64,000 nt of DNA from Syntrophaceae bacterium UBA6078. GTDB taxonomy: Bacteria; Desulfobacterota; Syntrophia; Syntrophales; UBA2210. The stretch's first letter is position 1. Every line of letters starts with the position of its first letter. Both the position numbers and the translations under genes were made by a program. Below, in pieces: positions 16,009 to 24,942 of the stretch. Location of the stretch: NCBI GenBank assembly GCA_002428735.1, contig DIXO01000028.1, positions 97,660 to 161,659 on the forward strand, in the 5' to 3' direction. Under the pieces are notes generated by a model. The model had not been told where the DNA came from. It did not search any database and worked only from the letters and a program-made list of their open reading frames with translations.

Positions 16009-16081
16009 TAGCTATAGTACCGTTGAGTGCCTGAAAAAATCACACTGAACGGGAGCATGACTGGAACAGCGAAAGCGCTTT

Positions 16082-17305
16082 CTATCCCCTGTTCCGGCAG
16101 CTCGTTCCCCTCGATACCCATATGAGAACGGCGATGGAGGCGATCAGGAGGGCGACCATCCCGCCGGCGAAGAGATACACCGCGTCGAGACTCCATGCCT
16201 CCTTGATCCATCCCACCAGATAGACGGCAAGCGAACCAACCCCGAAGACCAGGATAAACTTGATGCCGTATCCGGTGCTTCTCCACCGGCTGGGCGTATA
16301 CTTGGCCACGAGACTGTTCTCGATGGGCTGCATCCCCAGGGAGAAAAAGATGTACATGCCCGCCGACAGGATGAGCAGTTCCTGGCTCACCAGCCCCATG
16401 AGGATGATAAAGGGGAGGGAGCAGGCATGGAAGGTGATGTACATCCACCGGAGATCATAGCGATCAGCGACCTTTCCTCCGATAATCTGGCCCACGATTC
16501 CGATGGTGTAGATAATCGAGGCAAGCAGCGTGGCCGTCGCCGTTTTTGCGCCGGTCATGTTCGGCAGGTCGATGCCTCTGAGAATCTCCCAGAGAAAGGA
16601 TGCCTTGAGCTCAAGGTAGGCGGGGAGAACGACGCTGTTGCCCCGGTACACGAGTCCCGCGATGGTCATGATGACGCACAGGACGAAGAAATATTTCATG
16701 TTGTTGTTGCCGGTGCGGGCATCCGGGGAAGGGGTATCGGCGTCCGCGTGCACCGGCGTTTCGTCTACGGTGACCATGAACAGGAGAATTCCCCAGACGA
16801 TCCCCAGTGCTCCGATAATCAGATAGGTGGCTTCCCACCCGATCAGCCAGTTCAGGAGCCCCGCGGCGAAAGGAGCGCTGATCATGCCGAGATTACCCCC
16901 TACGCCGTTGATGCCGAGGGCCATGCCCCTGTTCCGCATGCCGAAGGATATCAAGCCCATCCCGGCGGGGTGATAGCTGCTGGCAAAGAAACCGATGACG
17001 GCCAGAGAAAGCATCATCGCTGTGGAGGTGTGTGAAAGGGCGGTCAGTACGGCACCGAGGCTCGTCCCCAGGAAGAAGATGATGAGGACGGACCGGTTGT
17101 TGAACCGGTCGGCAATCATCCCCCAGGGAAGGGCGGTCAGGCCGTACAGAAGGTACATGAGAAAGCTCAGCTTCAGGACCTCGGCGAGGTCCAGCTTCAG
17201 CGAAATCATGAGCGGTATGGCGAGGGCCGGGAATATCATCTCATAGAAATGGGTGAAAAAATGGGCGACTGAGGTAAATATAAGGATCTTTCGTTCGTTG
17301 TTCAT
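16082..17305 (-). CDS. Major facilitator superfamily transporter
   Basis: 407 residues; the ATG at 17305 is preferred over a TTG one codon earlier, with GGAAGG upstream. About twelve hydrophobic helices. The start, VAHFFTHFYEMIFPALAIPL, and the loop GMIADRFNNRSVLIIFF (the MFS signature after helix 2) place it near the FsR/fosmidomycin-resistance-like branch. The central loop is rich in Asp/Asn and non-conserved. The substrate cannot be predicted. It follows the TonB-like gene by 44 bp on the same strand and converges on ccsA, with a GGAACAG/CTGTTCC hairpin at 16063-16095 between the two 3' ends. Confidence 0.85.
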   Translation of the reverse strand: MNNERKILIFTSVAHFFTHFYEMIFPALAIPLMISLKLDLAEVLKLSFLMYLLYGLTALPWGMIADRFNNRSVLIIFFLGTSLGAVLTALSHTSTAMMLSLAVIGFFASSYHPAGMGLISFGMRNRGMALGINGVGGNLGMISAPFAAGLLNWLIGWEATYLIIGALGIVWGILLFMVTVDETPVHADADTPSPDARTGNNNMKYFFVLCVIMTIAGLVYRGNSVVLPAYLELKASFLWEILRGIDLPNMTGAKTATATLLASIIYTIGIVGQIIGGKVADRYDLRWMYITFHACSLPFIILMGLVSQELLILSAGMYIFFSLGMQPIENSLVAKYTPSRWRSTGYGIKFILVFGVGSLAVYLVGWIKEAWSLDAVYLFAGGMVALLIASIAVLIWVSRGTSCRNRG

Positions 17306-17349
17306 CAATTACATGCCTTCCACATTGTACTATAACGGGGCGTGTTCTT

Positions 17350-17901
17350 TCAGTCCGCGAGGGTGTAGCGGAATTTTGCCACGATATTGAGCCGCGCCAG
17401 TCCGAATTCTTCGGAAAGAGGGGCAAAGGGAGCGGCCGACTGGATGGCGCGCAGCGATTCCGCGTCGAGGGAAGGGTGGCCCGATGAAGCGACGGCGCGG
17501 CACGCCGCGAGGTTTCCCTCCCGCGCTATTGAAAATTCGACGACGGTGGTTCCCACCTCTCCCCGGGTAAAGGAATCCTCAGGGTATGACCACTGCCGGT
17601 CGATGCGTTCCTTTACCTGGAGCAGGTACGGGTAATACTTTGTTTCCGTATTGTCAAGGTCCACCGTATCGACGGAGCCTCCCCGCGCGCGGCTGCGGAT
17701 ATTTTCCAGGAGGGCCTTCGGTTCCTGTTCCTCCTCCTGCGCGGCGGCGGTTCTATCCGGTTGTTTCTCGAACGTAACGGTATACACCTCCTCCGTGTCC
17801 GTATCGCCGGTATGAGCCAGAAAACCCACCAGAGCCAGAACGACGATATGGGCCGCCAGCGAGAGCGCGATGGTTGTGATAAAAAACTTTTTTGTGTCCA
17901 T
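17350..17901 (-). CDS. TonB-family energy transducer-like protein
   Basis: 183 residues. One N-terminal membrane anchor (FFITTIALSLAAHIVVLALV, residues 6-25) is followed by a short acidic linker (EEEQEPKALLENI) and a C-terminal TonB domain: YYPYLLQVKERIDRQWSYPE, then TTVVEFSIAREGNLAACRAVASSG in family-typical order, ending FRYTLAD. TonB proteins couple the ExbB/ExbD proton channel to outer-membrane receptors; neither is in this window. It is short and lacks the long Pro/Lys linker of classical TonB, so it may be a TolA-like or a single-purpose paralogue. Confidence 0.8.
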   Translation of the reverse strand: MDTKKFFITTIALSLAAHIVVLALVGFLAHTGDTDTEEVYTVTFEKQPDRTAAAQEEEQEPKALLENIRSRARGGSVDTVDLDNTETKYYPYLLQVKERIDRQWSYPEDSFTRGEVGTTVVEFSIAREGNLAACRAVASSGHPSLDAESLRAIQSAAPFAPLSEEFGLARLNIVAKFRYTLAD

Positions 17902-17996
17902 GTCTTTTACGGTTCCGGCTGCTCTATATACGGCACTTTCATGACGCTGTCCATCCGGAAATGGCCTTTTCTCCTCGACTATGGTATGAACCGAAT

Positions 17997-18446
17997 ATGA
18001 AGAACGACGCGTATTTCATGGAGATGGCCCTCGCCGAAGCTGCATCCGCCCTCGCGTCGGGGGAGGTTCCCGTGGGTGCCGTGATCGTCATGGATGGCGG
18101 AGCGCTGGCGAAGGCGCATAACTGTCCCATCATGATGCGCGACCCCACCGCCCACGCGGAGATGCTCGCCATCCGCAAGGCGGCGGCGATCAAGCAGAAC
18201 TACCGTCTCAGCGGAGCCACGCTCTATGTTACCATCGAACCCTGTGTCATGTGCGCGGGGGCGATCGTGCACGCGAGAATCAAGAGGCTCGTCTTCGGGG
18301 CCTCTGACCCCAAGGGGGGAGCCCTCTCGCTGTACGGTATCCCCGGGGACAACCGGCTCAATCATGCGGTTGCCGTAACGGGCGGGGTGCTGGCGGAAGA
18401 ATGCGGTGAAATTTTGAGTAGATTTTTCCGCGCAAAAAGGATATGA
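17997..18446 (+). CDS. tadA: tRNA-specific adenosine deaminase
   Basis: 149 residues from the ATG at 17997 (MKNDAYFMEMALAEA). Converts A34 to inosine in tRNA-Arg(ACG). The zinc site is the HAEMLAI motif near residues 53-59 with the catalytic Glu, and PCVMCAGAI near 81-89. RIKRLVFGASDPKGGA is also TadA-typical. The ribosome site is weak. It is divergent from the TonB-like gene, and sits just upstream of two tRNA-Ser genes. Confidence 0.93.
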   Translation: MKNDAYFMEMALAEAASALASGEVPVGAVIVMDGGALAKAHNCPIMMRDPTAHAEMLAIRKAAAIKQNYRLSGATLYVTIEPCVMCAGAIVHARIKRLVFGASDPKGGALSLYGIPGDNRLNHAVAVTGGVLAEECGEILSRFFRAKRI

Positions 18447-18467
18447 GGGCGAGTTCAAAAGGAACGC

Positions 18468-18561
18468 GGAGAGGTACCGAAGTGGTCGTAACGGGATCGA
18501 CTCGAAATCGATTTGGGGGCCACAAGCCCTCACGGGGGTTCGAATCCCCCCCTCTCCGCCA
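18468..18561 (+). tRNA. tRNA-Ser (anticodon CGA)
   Basis: The acceptor GGAGAGG pairs with CCTCTCC, CCA is encoded (18559-18561), and a long variable arm is present as expected for tRNA-Ser. The anticodon stem ATCGA/TCGAT encloses loop CTCGAAA, giving anticodon CGA. The T arm has GGTTCGAATCC. Confidence 0.95.
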
Positions 18562-18576
18562 TGATATAACCCGTAT

Positions 18577-18670
<94 letters not shown>

Positions 18671-18689
18671 TATTTCTGGCATCGGAGTG

Positions 18690-18794
18690 TTGGCGGCCGG
18701 GCCCCGTGGAACGGCGGATTGTGAACCCCGTCAGGTCCGGAAGGAAGCAGCGGCAGCAGTTTCGGCGTTTGCTGCGGGTTCCCCCGGCTGCCAT
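18690..18794 (+). ncRNA. ffs: Signal recognition particle RNA, small (4.5S) type
   Basis: The hallmark GTCAGGTCCGGAAGGAAGCA (from 18730) is the Ffh-binding helix 8 region. GGCGGCCGGG near 18692 pairs with CCCGGCTGCC near 18783, closing a rod of about 105 nt. The exact ends are estimated. Its place between tRNA-Ser and dnaX is common in bacteria. Confidence 0.92.
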
Positions 18795-18835
18795 CCTCAC
18801 CTTCGTACCGGAACCGCTTGATCACAGGGACACCC

Positions 18836-20476
18836 ATGGAATATCTTGTCCTGGCACGTAAATGTAGACCCCAGATATTTGAGAACGTTGTGGGGCAGGA
18901 TCACGTCGTCAAGACGCTTCGGAACGCCGTCCGGCTCAATCGAATCTCCCATGCTTACATCTTCAGCGGTCCCCGGGGGACCGGGAAGACCTCGGTGGCC
19001 CGCATCCTGGCGAAATCCATCAACTGCGCCGAGGGGCCCACGGAGACGCCATGCAACCAATGCGCGAATTGTTCGGAGATCACGGCCGGATCGTCCCTCG
19101 ACGTGCGTGAAATAGACGGGGCTTCCAACAACAAGGTGGATGAGGTACGGGAATTGCGGGAGAATATCAAATTCTCTCCCGTCTCTTCGCGCTACAAGAT
19201 ATACATCATCGACGAGGTCCACATGCTGTCCAAGGCGGCCTTCAACGCCCTCCTCAAGACCCTGGAAGAGCCGCCCCCCCATGTTGTCTTTATCTTCGCC
19301 ACTACCGAGATCCCCCAGGTCCCCGCCACGATCCTTTCGCGGTGCCAGCGGTTCGACTTCAAACGGATCTCCGTGCGGCAGATAGCGGAGAACCTGGGGC
19401 ATATCGCGCGGGAGGAGGAAATTGCCGTCAGCGATACGGCCCTTTCATGGATAGCGCGCGAGGGGCAGGGAAGCCTGCGTGACGCCCAGAGCATCTTCGA
19501 TCAGGTCATCTCCTACGCCGGAAAAGAGATCAAGGATACCGACGTTGAGGAACTCCTCGACCTGGGAGACCGTCGCCTGGTATCCGAACTCGCCGGGGCC
19601 GTCATTGCCCGCGACGCCGGGGCGTGTCTGAAGATCATCGATGACGCGTACTATTCCGGCGCCGACGTTGACCATTTCTATCGGCTGCTCATGGAGTATT
19701 TCATGAATCTCCTGACCGCGAAGGTGACGGGTGGAAAGGGGCTCCTTGCCGATCTCCCGGATCACGAAGTGGCGGACCTGCAGAAACTGGCGGAAGGGGC
19801 GTCGCAGGACACGATACAGCGCCTTCTGGATATCCTCATGGCGGAAGAATATGATATACGCAAAAGCCCTGAGCCGCGGATCAACCTCGAATACGCCGTT
19901 GTCAAGATGGCCTATCTCGAACCGCTGATTCCCATCGACGAGATTCTCGCGCGCATGGAGGGGCTCGAAGAGAGACTCGGCGGAGGCGTGAGGGAAACGG
20001 ATTCCCCGGCACAGCGCCCCGCTGAAGGGCGGTCCGTGTCCGAACCCTCTTCCCTGATGAGATACCGGCAGGGAGATACCGGCGATCCGTGGCAGGCGCT
20101 GAAAGGTTTCATAAAGGAGAAAAATCCCCCCCTCAGTTCGAAGATAGACAACGGAACCTTCATAAGCTACGAGAATGGACGGCTGAGGGTGGGATTCCCG
20201 AAGGGGTATCTCTTTCTGGACGTCATCCGGAGCGAGACGCAGCAGAATCTGCTGCAGCGGATGGCGGAAGAATTTTTCGGGGAGGGGACAACCATAGAGA
20301 TCGCGACGCTCGAAGATGAGCCTCAAACATCCGGCGCCGCGGCGTCGAACGGTGCGCGACGGACAAACGACATCAAAAACGAGGCGCTCAGAGATCCCCT
20401 CGTGCAGAAGGTTATGGATGTGTTTCCCGGCGCTGAGATCGTGGATGTGAGGGTAAACGGTTCAAGGAGGCAATAA
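18836..20476 (+). CDS. dnaX: DNA polymerase III tau/gamma subunit
   Basis: 546 residues from the ATG at 18836. It loads the beta clamp and holds the replisome together. MEYLVLARKCRPQIFENVVGQ is a normal start in pieces (YLVLARKCRPQIF). Walker A GPRGTGKTSVAR lies near residues 46-57, four zinc-binding cysteines between about 65 and 81 (CNQCANC at the end), the DEVH box YIIDEVHML near 122, and sensor 1 FATTEIPQ near 157 with SRCQRF. The C-terminal third is less conserved, as usual for tau. It overlaps a regulatory unit with ybaB and recR, only 2 bp from ybaB. Confidence 0.97.
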   Translation: MEYLVLARKCRPQIFENVVGQDHVVKTLRNAVRLNRISHAYIFSGPRGTGKTSVARILAKSINCAEGPTETPCNQCANCSEITAGSSLDVREIDGASNNKVDEVRELRENIKFSPVSSRYKIYIIDEVHMLSKAAFNALLKTLEEPPPHVVFIFATTEIPQVPATILSRCQRFDFKRISVRQIAENLGHIAREEEIAVSDTALSWIAREGQGSLRDAQSIFDQVISYAGKEIKDTDVEELLDLGDRRLVSELAGAVIARDAGACLKIIDDAYYSGADVDHFYRLLMEYFMNLLTAKVTGGKGLLADLPDHEVADLQKLAEGASQDTIQRLLDILMAEEYDIRKSPEPRINLEYAVVKMAYLEPLIPIDEILARMEGLEERLGGGVRETDSPAQRPAEGRSVSEPSSLMRYRQGDTGDPWQALKGFIKEKNPPLSSKIDNGTFISYENGRLRVGFPKGYLFLDVIRSETQQNLLQRMAEEFFGEGTTIEIATLEDEPQTSGAAASNGARRTNDIKNEALRDPLVQKVMDVFPGAEIVDVRVNGSRRQ

Positions 20477-20478
20477 CA

Positions 20479-20793
20479 GTGGCACATGACATGGGAAAAT
20501 TGATGAAGCAGGCCCAGCAGATGCAGGCGAAGATGATGCGCGTGCAGGAAGAGCTGGAGGGACGGACGGTGGAGGCGACGTCCGGCGGCGGCATGGTGAC
20601 GGCCGTCGTCAACGGGAAACACGAACTGATATCGCTGAAGATCGAGAAGGACGTGGTCGATCCGGAGGATATCGAGATGCTCCAGGACCTCGTCGTGGCC
20701 GCCGTGAATGAGGGGGTGCGCAAGGCGCAGGAAATGGCCCAGGAGGAGATGTCGAAGCTCACCGGCGGTTTCCGTATCCCCGGCCTGACATAG
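20479..20793 (+). CDS. ybaB: YbaB/EbfC nucleoid-associated protein
   Basis: 104 residues from a GTG with AAGGAGG upstream. The sequence MGKLMKQAQQMQAKMMRVQEEL begins a long helix (piece: LMKQAQQMQAKM), followed by VEATSGGGMVTAVVNGKHEL and IDPE-like VDPEDIEMLQDLVVAAVNEG. It binds DNA as a dimer with no strong sequence preference in most species. The dnaX-ybaB-recR order is highly conserved. Confidence 0.95.
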   Translation: MAHDMGKLMKQAQQMQAKMMRVQEELEGRTVEATSGGGMVTAVVNGKHELISLKIEKDVVDPEDIEMLQDLVVAAVNEGVRKAQEMAQEEMSKLTGGFRIPGLT

Positions 20794-20887
20794 CACGGTT
20801 TTGAGATTTGTGCTTTATCACGATTCCCCTCCGGCATGAGGAACTGATTCGAACATGGCGGAGGGCTGACATGCAAGGTTTTCAGCG

Positions 20888-21487
20888 ATGACAGGTTACG
20901 CTCCCCCGATCCGGCGTCTCATACAGGAATTGTCCCGGTTTCCCGGGATCGGCGAAAAAACAGCCACACGACTGGCGATGTTCATACTCCATACTCCGGA
21001 ACGGGACGCCGCCCGGCTCGCCGAGAGTATCATGGAGGTGAAGCGGAAGATCCACTTCTGCCCCGTCTGTTTCAATCTCACGGAGGGGGACGTGTGCGAG
21101 ATATGCGGCGATCCCGCGCGGGACCGGGAGATTATCTGCGTGGTCGAGGACCCCGATTCGCTCGTTGCCATCGAAGAGAGCGGCAGCTTCAAGGGGACCT
21201 ACCACGTCCTGCACGGTGTTCTCTCTCCCGCCGACGGGATTGGTCCGGAATCCCTGCGGCTCCGGGAACTGGTCGAAAGAATTGGGGTGAACAGCGTCCG
21301 GGAGGTCATCCTCGCCACCAATCCCAGCGTCCAGGGAGAATCGACCGCCCTCCTCGTGACCAAGCTTCTCCAGGGGAAAGATGTCGCGGTGACGCGGATA
21401 GCCTTCGGCATCCCCATTGGGGGCGATCTGAAATACGTGGACAGCATGACCATGACAAAGGCCATGGAGTTCCGCCGGGGGATGTGA
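20888..21487 (+). CDS. recR: Recombination mediator RecR
   Basis: 199 residues. With RecO (and RecF) it loads RecA on gapped DNA. The N-terminal helix-hairpin-helix (LIQELSRFPGIGEKTATRLA), the C4 zinc finger (CPVCFNLTEGDVCEICGD, about 58-75) and the Toprim domain starting ICVVEDPDSLVAIEESG are all present. The C-terminal VTRIAFGIPIGGDLKYVD with the Walker-like piece is typical. It lies 94 bp after ybaB. Confidence 0.96.
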   Translation: MTGYAPPIRRLIQELSRFPGIGEKTATRLAMFILHTPERDAARLAESIMEVKRKIHFCPVCFNLTEGDVCEICGDPARDREIICVVEDPDSLVAIEESGSFKGTYHVLHGVLSPADGIGPESLRLRELVERIGVNSVREVILATNPSVQGESTALLVTKLLQGKDVAVTRIAFGIPIGGDLKYVDSMTMTKAMEFRRGM

Positions 21488-21496
21488 GGCCGCACC

Positions 21497-22348
21497 ATGA
21501 ATGCCATCAGAGAGATACCCTGTGACAGGATCGTCGATACGGTCCGGGAACTCTTCATCAGGACGAACACCGACCTTGGGGACGATGTCCTGTCCGCCAT
21601 CCGCCAGGCCGAACAATCCGAAGACACGCAGCTCGGGAAATACGCCCTGGAGAAGATCCTTGAGAACGCGAAGATCGCAAAGGACGACTCCCTCCCCCTC
21701 TGCCAGGATACGGGCCTCGCGGTCCTCTTCGTGGAGGTGGGACAGGATGTCCATGTCACGGGAGGGGACTTCAACGAGGCGATTCAGGAAGGCGTCAGGA
21801 GGGCATACCGGGAGGGTTTCCTGAGAAAATCCGTCTGCGACCCGATTACGCGGGCGAATACCGGCGACAACACCCCCGCTGTTATCCACACGGAAATCGT
21901 TCCGGGGAACACCATGCGGATCATCGCCATGCCGAAGGGGGGCGGGAGCGAGAATATGAGCAACTCCGTCATGCTTCTCCCGTCGGCGGGGCTGGAGGGA
22001 ATCCGGGAACATGTCGTCGATATGGTGAAAAAGGCCGGGCCCAATCCCTGCCCGCCCACGATCGTCGGCGTGGGGATCGGAGGATCGATTGAAAAATCGG
22101 CGCTCCTCGCGAAAAAGGCCCTCGCGCGCCCCGTGGGAGAGCCGAACCGGTCGGATCCTCGCCTGGCGGGGCTGGAGCGGGAAACCCTCCAGGAGATCAA
22201 CGCTCTGGGTATCGGACCCCAGGGGTACGGCGGGCGAACCACCTCCCTTGCCGTGCACGTGGAGATGACACCCTGCCATATCGCGAGCCTCCCGGTAACG
22301 GTCAACATCCAGTGCCACGTGGCGCGCCACGGAGAGGCGGTCATCTGA
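21497..22348 (+). CDS. Class I fumarate hydratase, alpha subunit
   Basis: 283 residues. The oxygen-sensitive [4Fe-4S] hydro-lyase interconverts fumarate and malate with the next gene product. Iron-sulfur ligands are likely the cysteines in LPLCQDTGLAV (near 70), NPCPPTIVGVGIGG (near 185) and TPCHIASLPV (near 260). PKGGGSENMSN is family-typical. Tartrate dehydratase is the closest alternative, but the fumarase role is supported by the split alpha/beta form and general anaerobic metabolism. It begins 9 bp after recR and is 3 bp from the beta gene. Confidence 0.92.
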   Translation: MNAIREIPCDRIVDTVRELFIRTNTDLGDDVLSAIRQAEQSEDTQLGKYALEKILENAKIAKDDSLPLCQDTGLAVLFVEVGQDVHVTGGDFNEAIQEGVRRAYREGFLRKSVCDPITRANTGDNTPAVIHTEIVPGNTMRIIAMPKGGGSENMSNSVMLLPSAGLEGIREHVVDMVKKAGPNPCPPTIVGVGIGGSIEKSALLAKKALARPVGEPNRSDPRLAGLERETLQEINALGIGPQGYGGRTTSLAVHVEMTPCHIASLPVTVNIQCHVARHGEAVI

Positions 22349-22351
22349 GCC

Positions 22352-22903
22352 ATGGAGCACACCCATACCATCCATACACCCCTGACCGAAGATATCTGTG
22401 AAGGTCTCCGCGCCGGCGACCGGATACTCCTGAGCGGAAGCATCATTACCGGCCGGGATACGGCGCACAAACGGCTTGCGGCGCTCTTGGCCGACGGGAA
22501 AGAACTTCCGGTGAAACTGGAGGGCGAGACGATCTTTTACGCGGCCCCCACACCGGCGCGTCCCGGGCGGGTCATCGGCTCCATCGGGCCCACGACCAGC
22601 TACCGGATGGATGCATTCGCCCCTCTCCTGATGGAGGCGGGGATCAGGGGGATGATCGGAAAGGGAAAGCGAAATGACGCCGTCAGGGATGCCATCGTAC
22701 GCTGCAAAGCTGTATATCTCGGAGCCATGGGGGGAATCGCGGCGCTCATGTCCGCGTGCGTGAAAAAGGCGGAGGTCATTGCCTATGCGGACCTGGGTCC
22801 CGAGGCGATCATGCGCCTGGAGATAGAGGAGTTCCCCCTGATCGTCATAAATGATTCAAAGGGAGGGGATCTGTACGAAGAAGCTGTCAGCCGGAGGGTA
22901 TGA
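22352..22903 (+). CDS. Class I fumarate hydratase, beta subunit
   Basis: 183 residues, the C-terminal swivelling domain of class I fumarases as a separate chain. GDRILLSGSIITGRDTAHKRL near 21-40 (in pieces LSGSIITGRD) carries the substrate-binding loop; GPTTSYRMD, MIGKGKR and EEFPLIVINDSKGGDLYEEA are characteristic. It is coupled to the alpha gene. The 3' end is similar to a short fragment near 33094-33195, which suggests a second, decayed beta-type gene in this window. Confidence 0.92.
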   Translation: MEHTHTIHTPLTEDICEGLRAGDRILLSGSIITGRDTAHKRLAALLADGKELPVKLEGETIFYAAPTPARPGRVIGSIGPTTSYRMDAFAPLLMEAGIRGMIGKGKRNDAVRDAIVRCKAVYLGAMGGIAALMSACVKKAEVIAYADLGPEAIMRLEIEEFPLIVINDSKGGDLYEEAVSRRV

Positions 22904-22951
22904 ATCCGTATAAAAAGCGCTTAGCCGGGGCGGACACGAGCGAGAGGGCAC

Positions 22952-24211
22952 ATGCATCTTACAGATAAAGAAAAAAGGATGGCTGGAGGGGAAGAGGGGG
23001 AGGGCGTCCGAAGGTCCATGGAACTCCTCATCAAGCTGGGGGATTCGTTTGGAGCGGAGAAACTGGCCCCTATCTCCTATGGTCATATCAGTTATGATTT
23101 CTGCCCGGAAAAATTCTGGAACCTGATGACGGAGGGATTGGAAAAGACATCACACAGGGTGACCACGCACCCTTCCTATCAACCGGAGATATGGAAGGAG
23201 TGGGGGTTGCCCCTTGCGGACAGGTGGATCGGCGAACATGAACGAAAACTGGAGACGTTCAAACGCCTGGGATGGCTGCGCACCGAAACCTGCGCCGAAT
23301 ATCTCCTGGGTATCATCCCGCGCAAGGGTGATATCGTCTCCATGGGGGGAAGCTGTATGCAGGTGGCCAATAACAGCCTCTTCGGGGCGCGGGTGGACCG
23401 GATGGGTATCCTGGTATCCCTGGCTGCCGCGGTATGCGGGCGGACACCTCTCATGGGTCTCCTTTTACAGGAGAACCGGTATGCCAGTCATATTGTGGAA
23501 CTCAAAGATCTGGACGTGAGCGACTGGACCTCTTCTCACTACCACTGTTTAGGGTATTGCATCGGAGACCGGATTCCGGGGTTCAGGCCTGTTGCCGTAA
23601 ACGGGTTGCCTCCCCATCTCCCTTTTGACTTTATCCGCGCGCTGGTCATATCCATGCCGACATCAGGCTCGGTCACCCTCGGTCATATCGTCGGAAACAC
23701 CCCCGAGGCCCCGACGCTCGATGCCGCTTGTGGGGGAAAGAGGCCTGAACATGTTATTACCATCGGAAAGCGTGAGATGGCGGAAACATGGCAGAGGCTC
23801 AACGTCTGGGAAAACGACAGGGTGGACCACGTGGCCTTTGGCTGTCCCCATGCCACCATCGACGAAATCGGCAGGATCGCCGGTCTGCTGGAGGGCAAAA
23901 AAATCAGAACATCTCTTCTGATTGGCGCCTCGGCTCCCGTGGAGACCCTTGCCAGGCAGCAGGGTTGGGCCGGGATTATTGAGCATGCGGGCGGGCATTT
24001 TCTCCCTGTGTGTCCGTCGATTGGGAATCCGTTCACCAGGCGAGATATTGCCGGTGAGAAGCAGGCCCGAAGCGCGGCTACTAATTCGGCGCGGAGCGCT
24101 CACTATCTGGCTACGGTCAGCGGGGTCCAGGTCTTTTTTGGAACCGAGGAAGAATGTATCAACGCAGCCATCACCGGAAGATGGCGTGGAAAGGTGCCGA
24201 TATGGAAATAG
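22952..24211 (+). CDS. Aconitase X large (catalytic) subunit, copy 1
   Basis: 419 residues. AcnX enzymes are Fe-S dehydratases of the aconitase superfamily; characterised members act as cis-3-hydroxy-L-proline dehydratase (bacteria) or mevalonate-5-phosphate dehydratase (archaea). Support: MHLTDKEKRMAGGEEGEGV start, TETCAEYLLGIIPRKGD, SMGGSCMQVANNSLFGAR, GRTPLMGLLLQENRYA, HIVGNTPEAPTLDAA and FGCPHATIDEI, each typical of the family. It follows the fumarase beta gene by 48 bp and overlaps the matching small subunit. A second copy lies at 27348, with roughly a third to half of positions alike by eye, so the two are diverged paralogues. The substrate is unknown. Confidence 0.88.
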   Translation: MHLTDKEKRMAGGEEGEGVRRSMELLIKLGDSFGAEKLAPISYGHISYDFCPEKFWNLMTEGLEKTSHRVTTHPSYQPEIWKEWGLPLADRWIGEHERKLETFKRLGWLRTETCAEYLLGIIPRKGDIVSMGGSCMQVANNSLFGARVDRMGILVSLAAAVCGRTPLMGLLLQENRYASHIVELKDLDVSDWTSSHYHCLGYCIGDRIPGFRPVAVNGLPPHLPFDFIRALVISMPTSGSVTLGHIVGNTPEAPTLDAACGGKRPEHVITIGKREMAETWQRLNVWENDRVDHVAFGCPHATIDEIGRIAGLLEGKKIRTSLLIGASAPVETLARQQGWAGIIEHAGGHFLPVCPSIGNPFTRRDIAGEKQARSAATNSARSAHYLATVSGVQVFFGTEEECINAAITGRWRGKVPIWK

Positions 24212-24606
24212 GGGCTCATACCGTCTGTGCAGGAAAAGCAGAAGGGGAAGCGGTTGTCTATGAAGGTCCCTTTTCCTTTATGGGAGATATGGACCCGTTA
24301 ACAGGCAGGATTTGTGTCCCCCGGCATCCGCTGGAGGGACAGAGTCTTGTTAACAAGGTTTTTGTTTTCACAACCGGAAAGGGTTCAAGCGCGGGGGATT
24401 GCGCCGCGTGGGCGGCACGAGAAAACGGCACTATGCCCGCGGCGATTATCTGTCTGGAAAGCGAGCCGATTCTATCCGGCGCCGTCATTATTACCGGTAT
24501 CCCCACGGTGGACCGACCGCACAAAAATCCTTTTGATCTGATCCGTACAGGGGATTGTATCAGGGTGGATGCCGATGCAGGCATCATTGAGATTACCCAA
24601 AAATAG
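24202..24606 (+). CDS. Aconitase X small (swivel) subunit, copy 1
   Basis: 134 residues from the ATG at 24202, overlapping the end of the large subunit by 10 bp; GAAAGGTG lies upstream. The conserved HPLEGQSLVNKV and FTTGKGSSAG (near 52-76) hold the Ser loop that closes over the active site in AcnX. ICLESEPILSGAVIITGIPTVD is also family-typical. It forms a complex with the adjacent large subunit. This copy keeps the usual GKGSS, whereas copy 2 has GKGGT. Confidence 0.87.
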   Translation: MEIGAHTVCAGKAEGEAVVYEGPFSFMGDMDPLTGRICVPRHPLEGQSLVNKVFVFTTGKGSSAGDCAAWAARENGTMPAAIICLESEPILSGAVIITGIPTVDRPHKNPFDLIRTGDCIRVDADAGIIEITQK

Positions 24607-24883
24607 ACATGGAAACCCGCCGTTATTGAAGAGTTTCCATAAGGAACGGTAAAATGTTTCTCGAAGCAGGGGACCGGTGACGAGCTGCCATCAAGTCGGC
24701 GCGCCGTCGCCACCTTCGCTTCATGACCGGCGTTGATGTATCTGTGGTCTTTTCCTCTTCCCGCGGTTCCTCTCCACGTTCATATTATATCATCAGCCCG
24801 TTTTGCGGGGCAATCCCTAACCATCCATAATCTTTTATATTTTCCGATCTTCTAAAGAATGTTCCCATAAAGTAAAAATTCTC

Positions 24884-24913
24884 TTGACAGGTCACATGAG
24901 GATTTTGTATATT
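24884..24913 (+). promoter_or_regulatory. Sigma70 promoter of the GntR regulator
   Basis: TTGACA (24884-24889), 18-bp spacer, TATATT (24908-24913). The start point would be near 24920, inside the palindrome that follows, and only about 20 nt before the start codon. Confidence 0.7.
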
Positions 24914-24929
24914 GTCTACAAATAGACAA
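24912..24929. promoter_or_regulatory. Perfect 18-bp palindromic operator
   Basis: TTGTCTA-CAAA-TAGACAA: two perfect 7-bp arms. It overlaps the -10 and the presumed transcription start, ideal for repression, and sits 13 bp before the GntR start codon. GntR/FCD regulators bind short palindromes of this kind. Autorepression is inferred. Confidence 0.7.
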
Positions 24930-24942
24930 ATTGGAGGCACGC

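Larger units (their letters stand above)
24607..24942 (+). other. Gap before the GntR regulator
   Basis: 336 bp without a credible gene. ATGGAAAC (24609-24616) and GTTTCCAT (24633-24640) form an 8-bp stem that may end the AcnX copy 1 transcript, though no T run follows. The right half is AT-rich and contains the promoter and operator at 24884-24929. Confidence 0.5.

Noticed and set aside
20882..22468. 528-codon minus-strand open frame antisense to recR and fumarase genes
   Set aside because: Runs through three well-supported genes; the product is Gly/Arg/His-biased and featureless.
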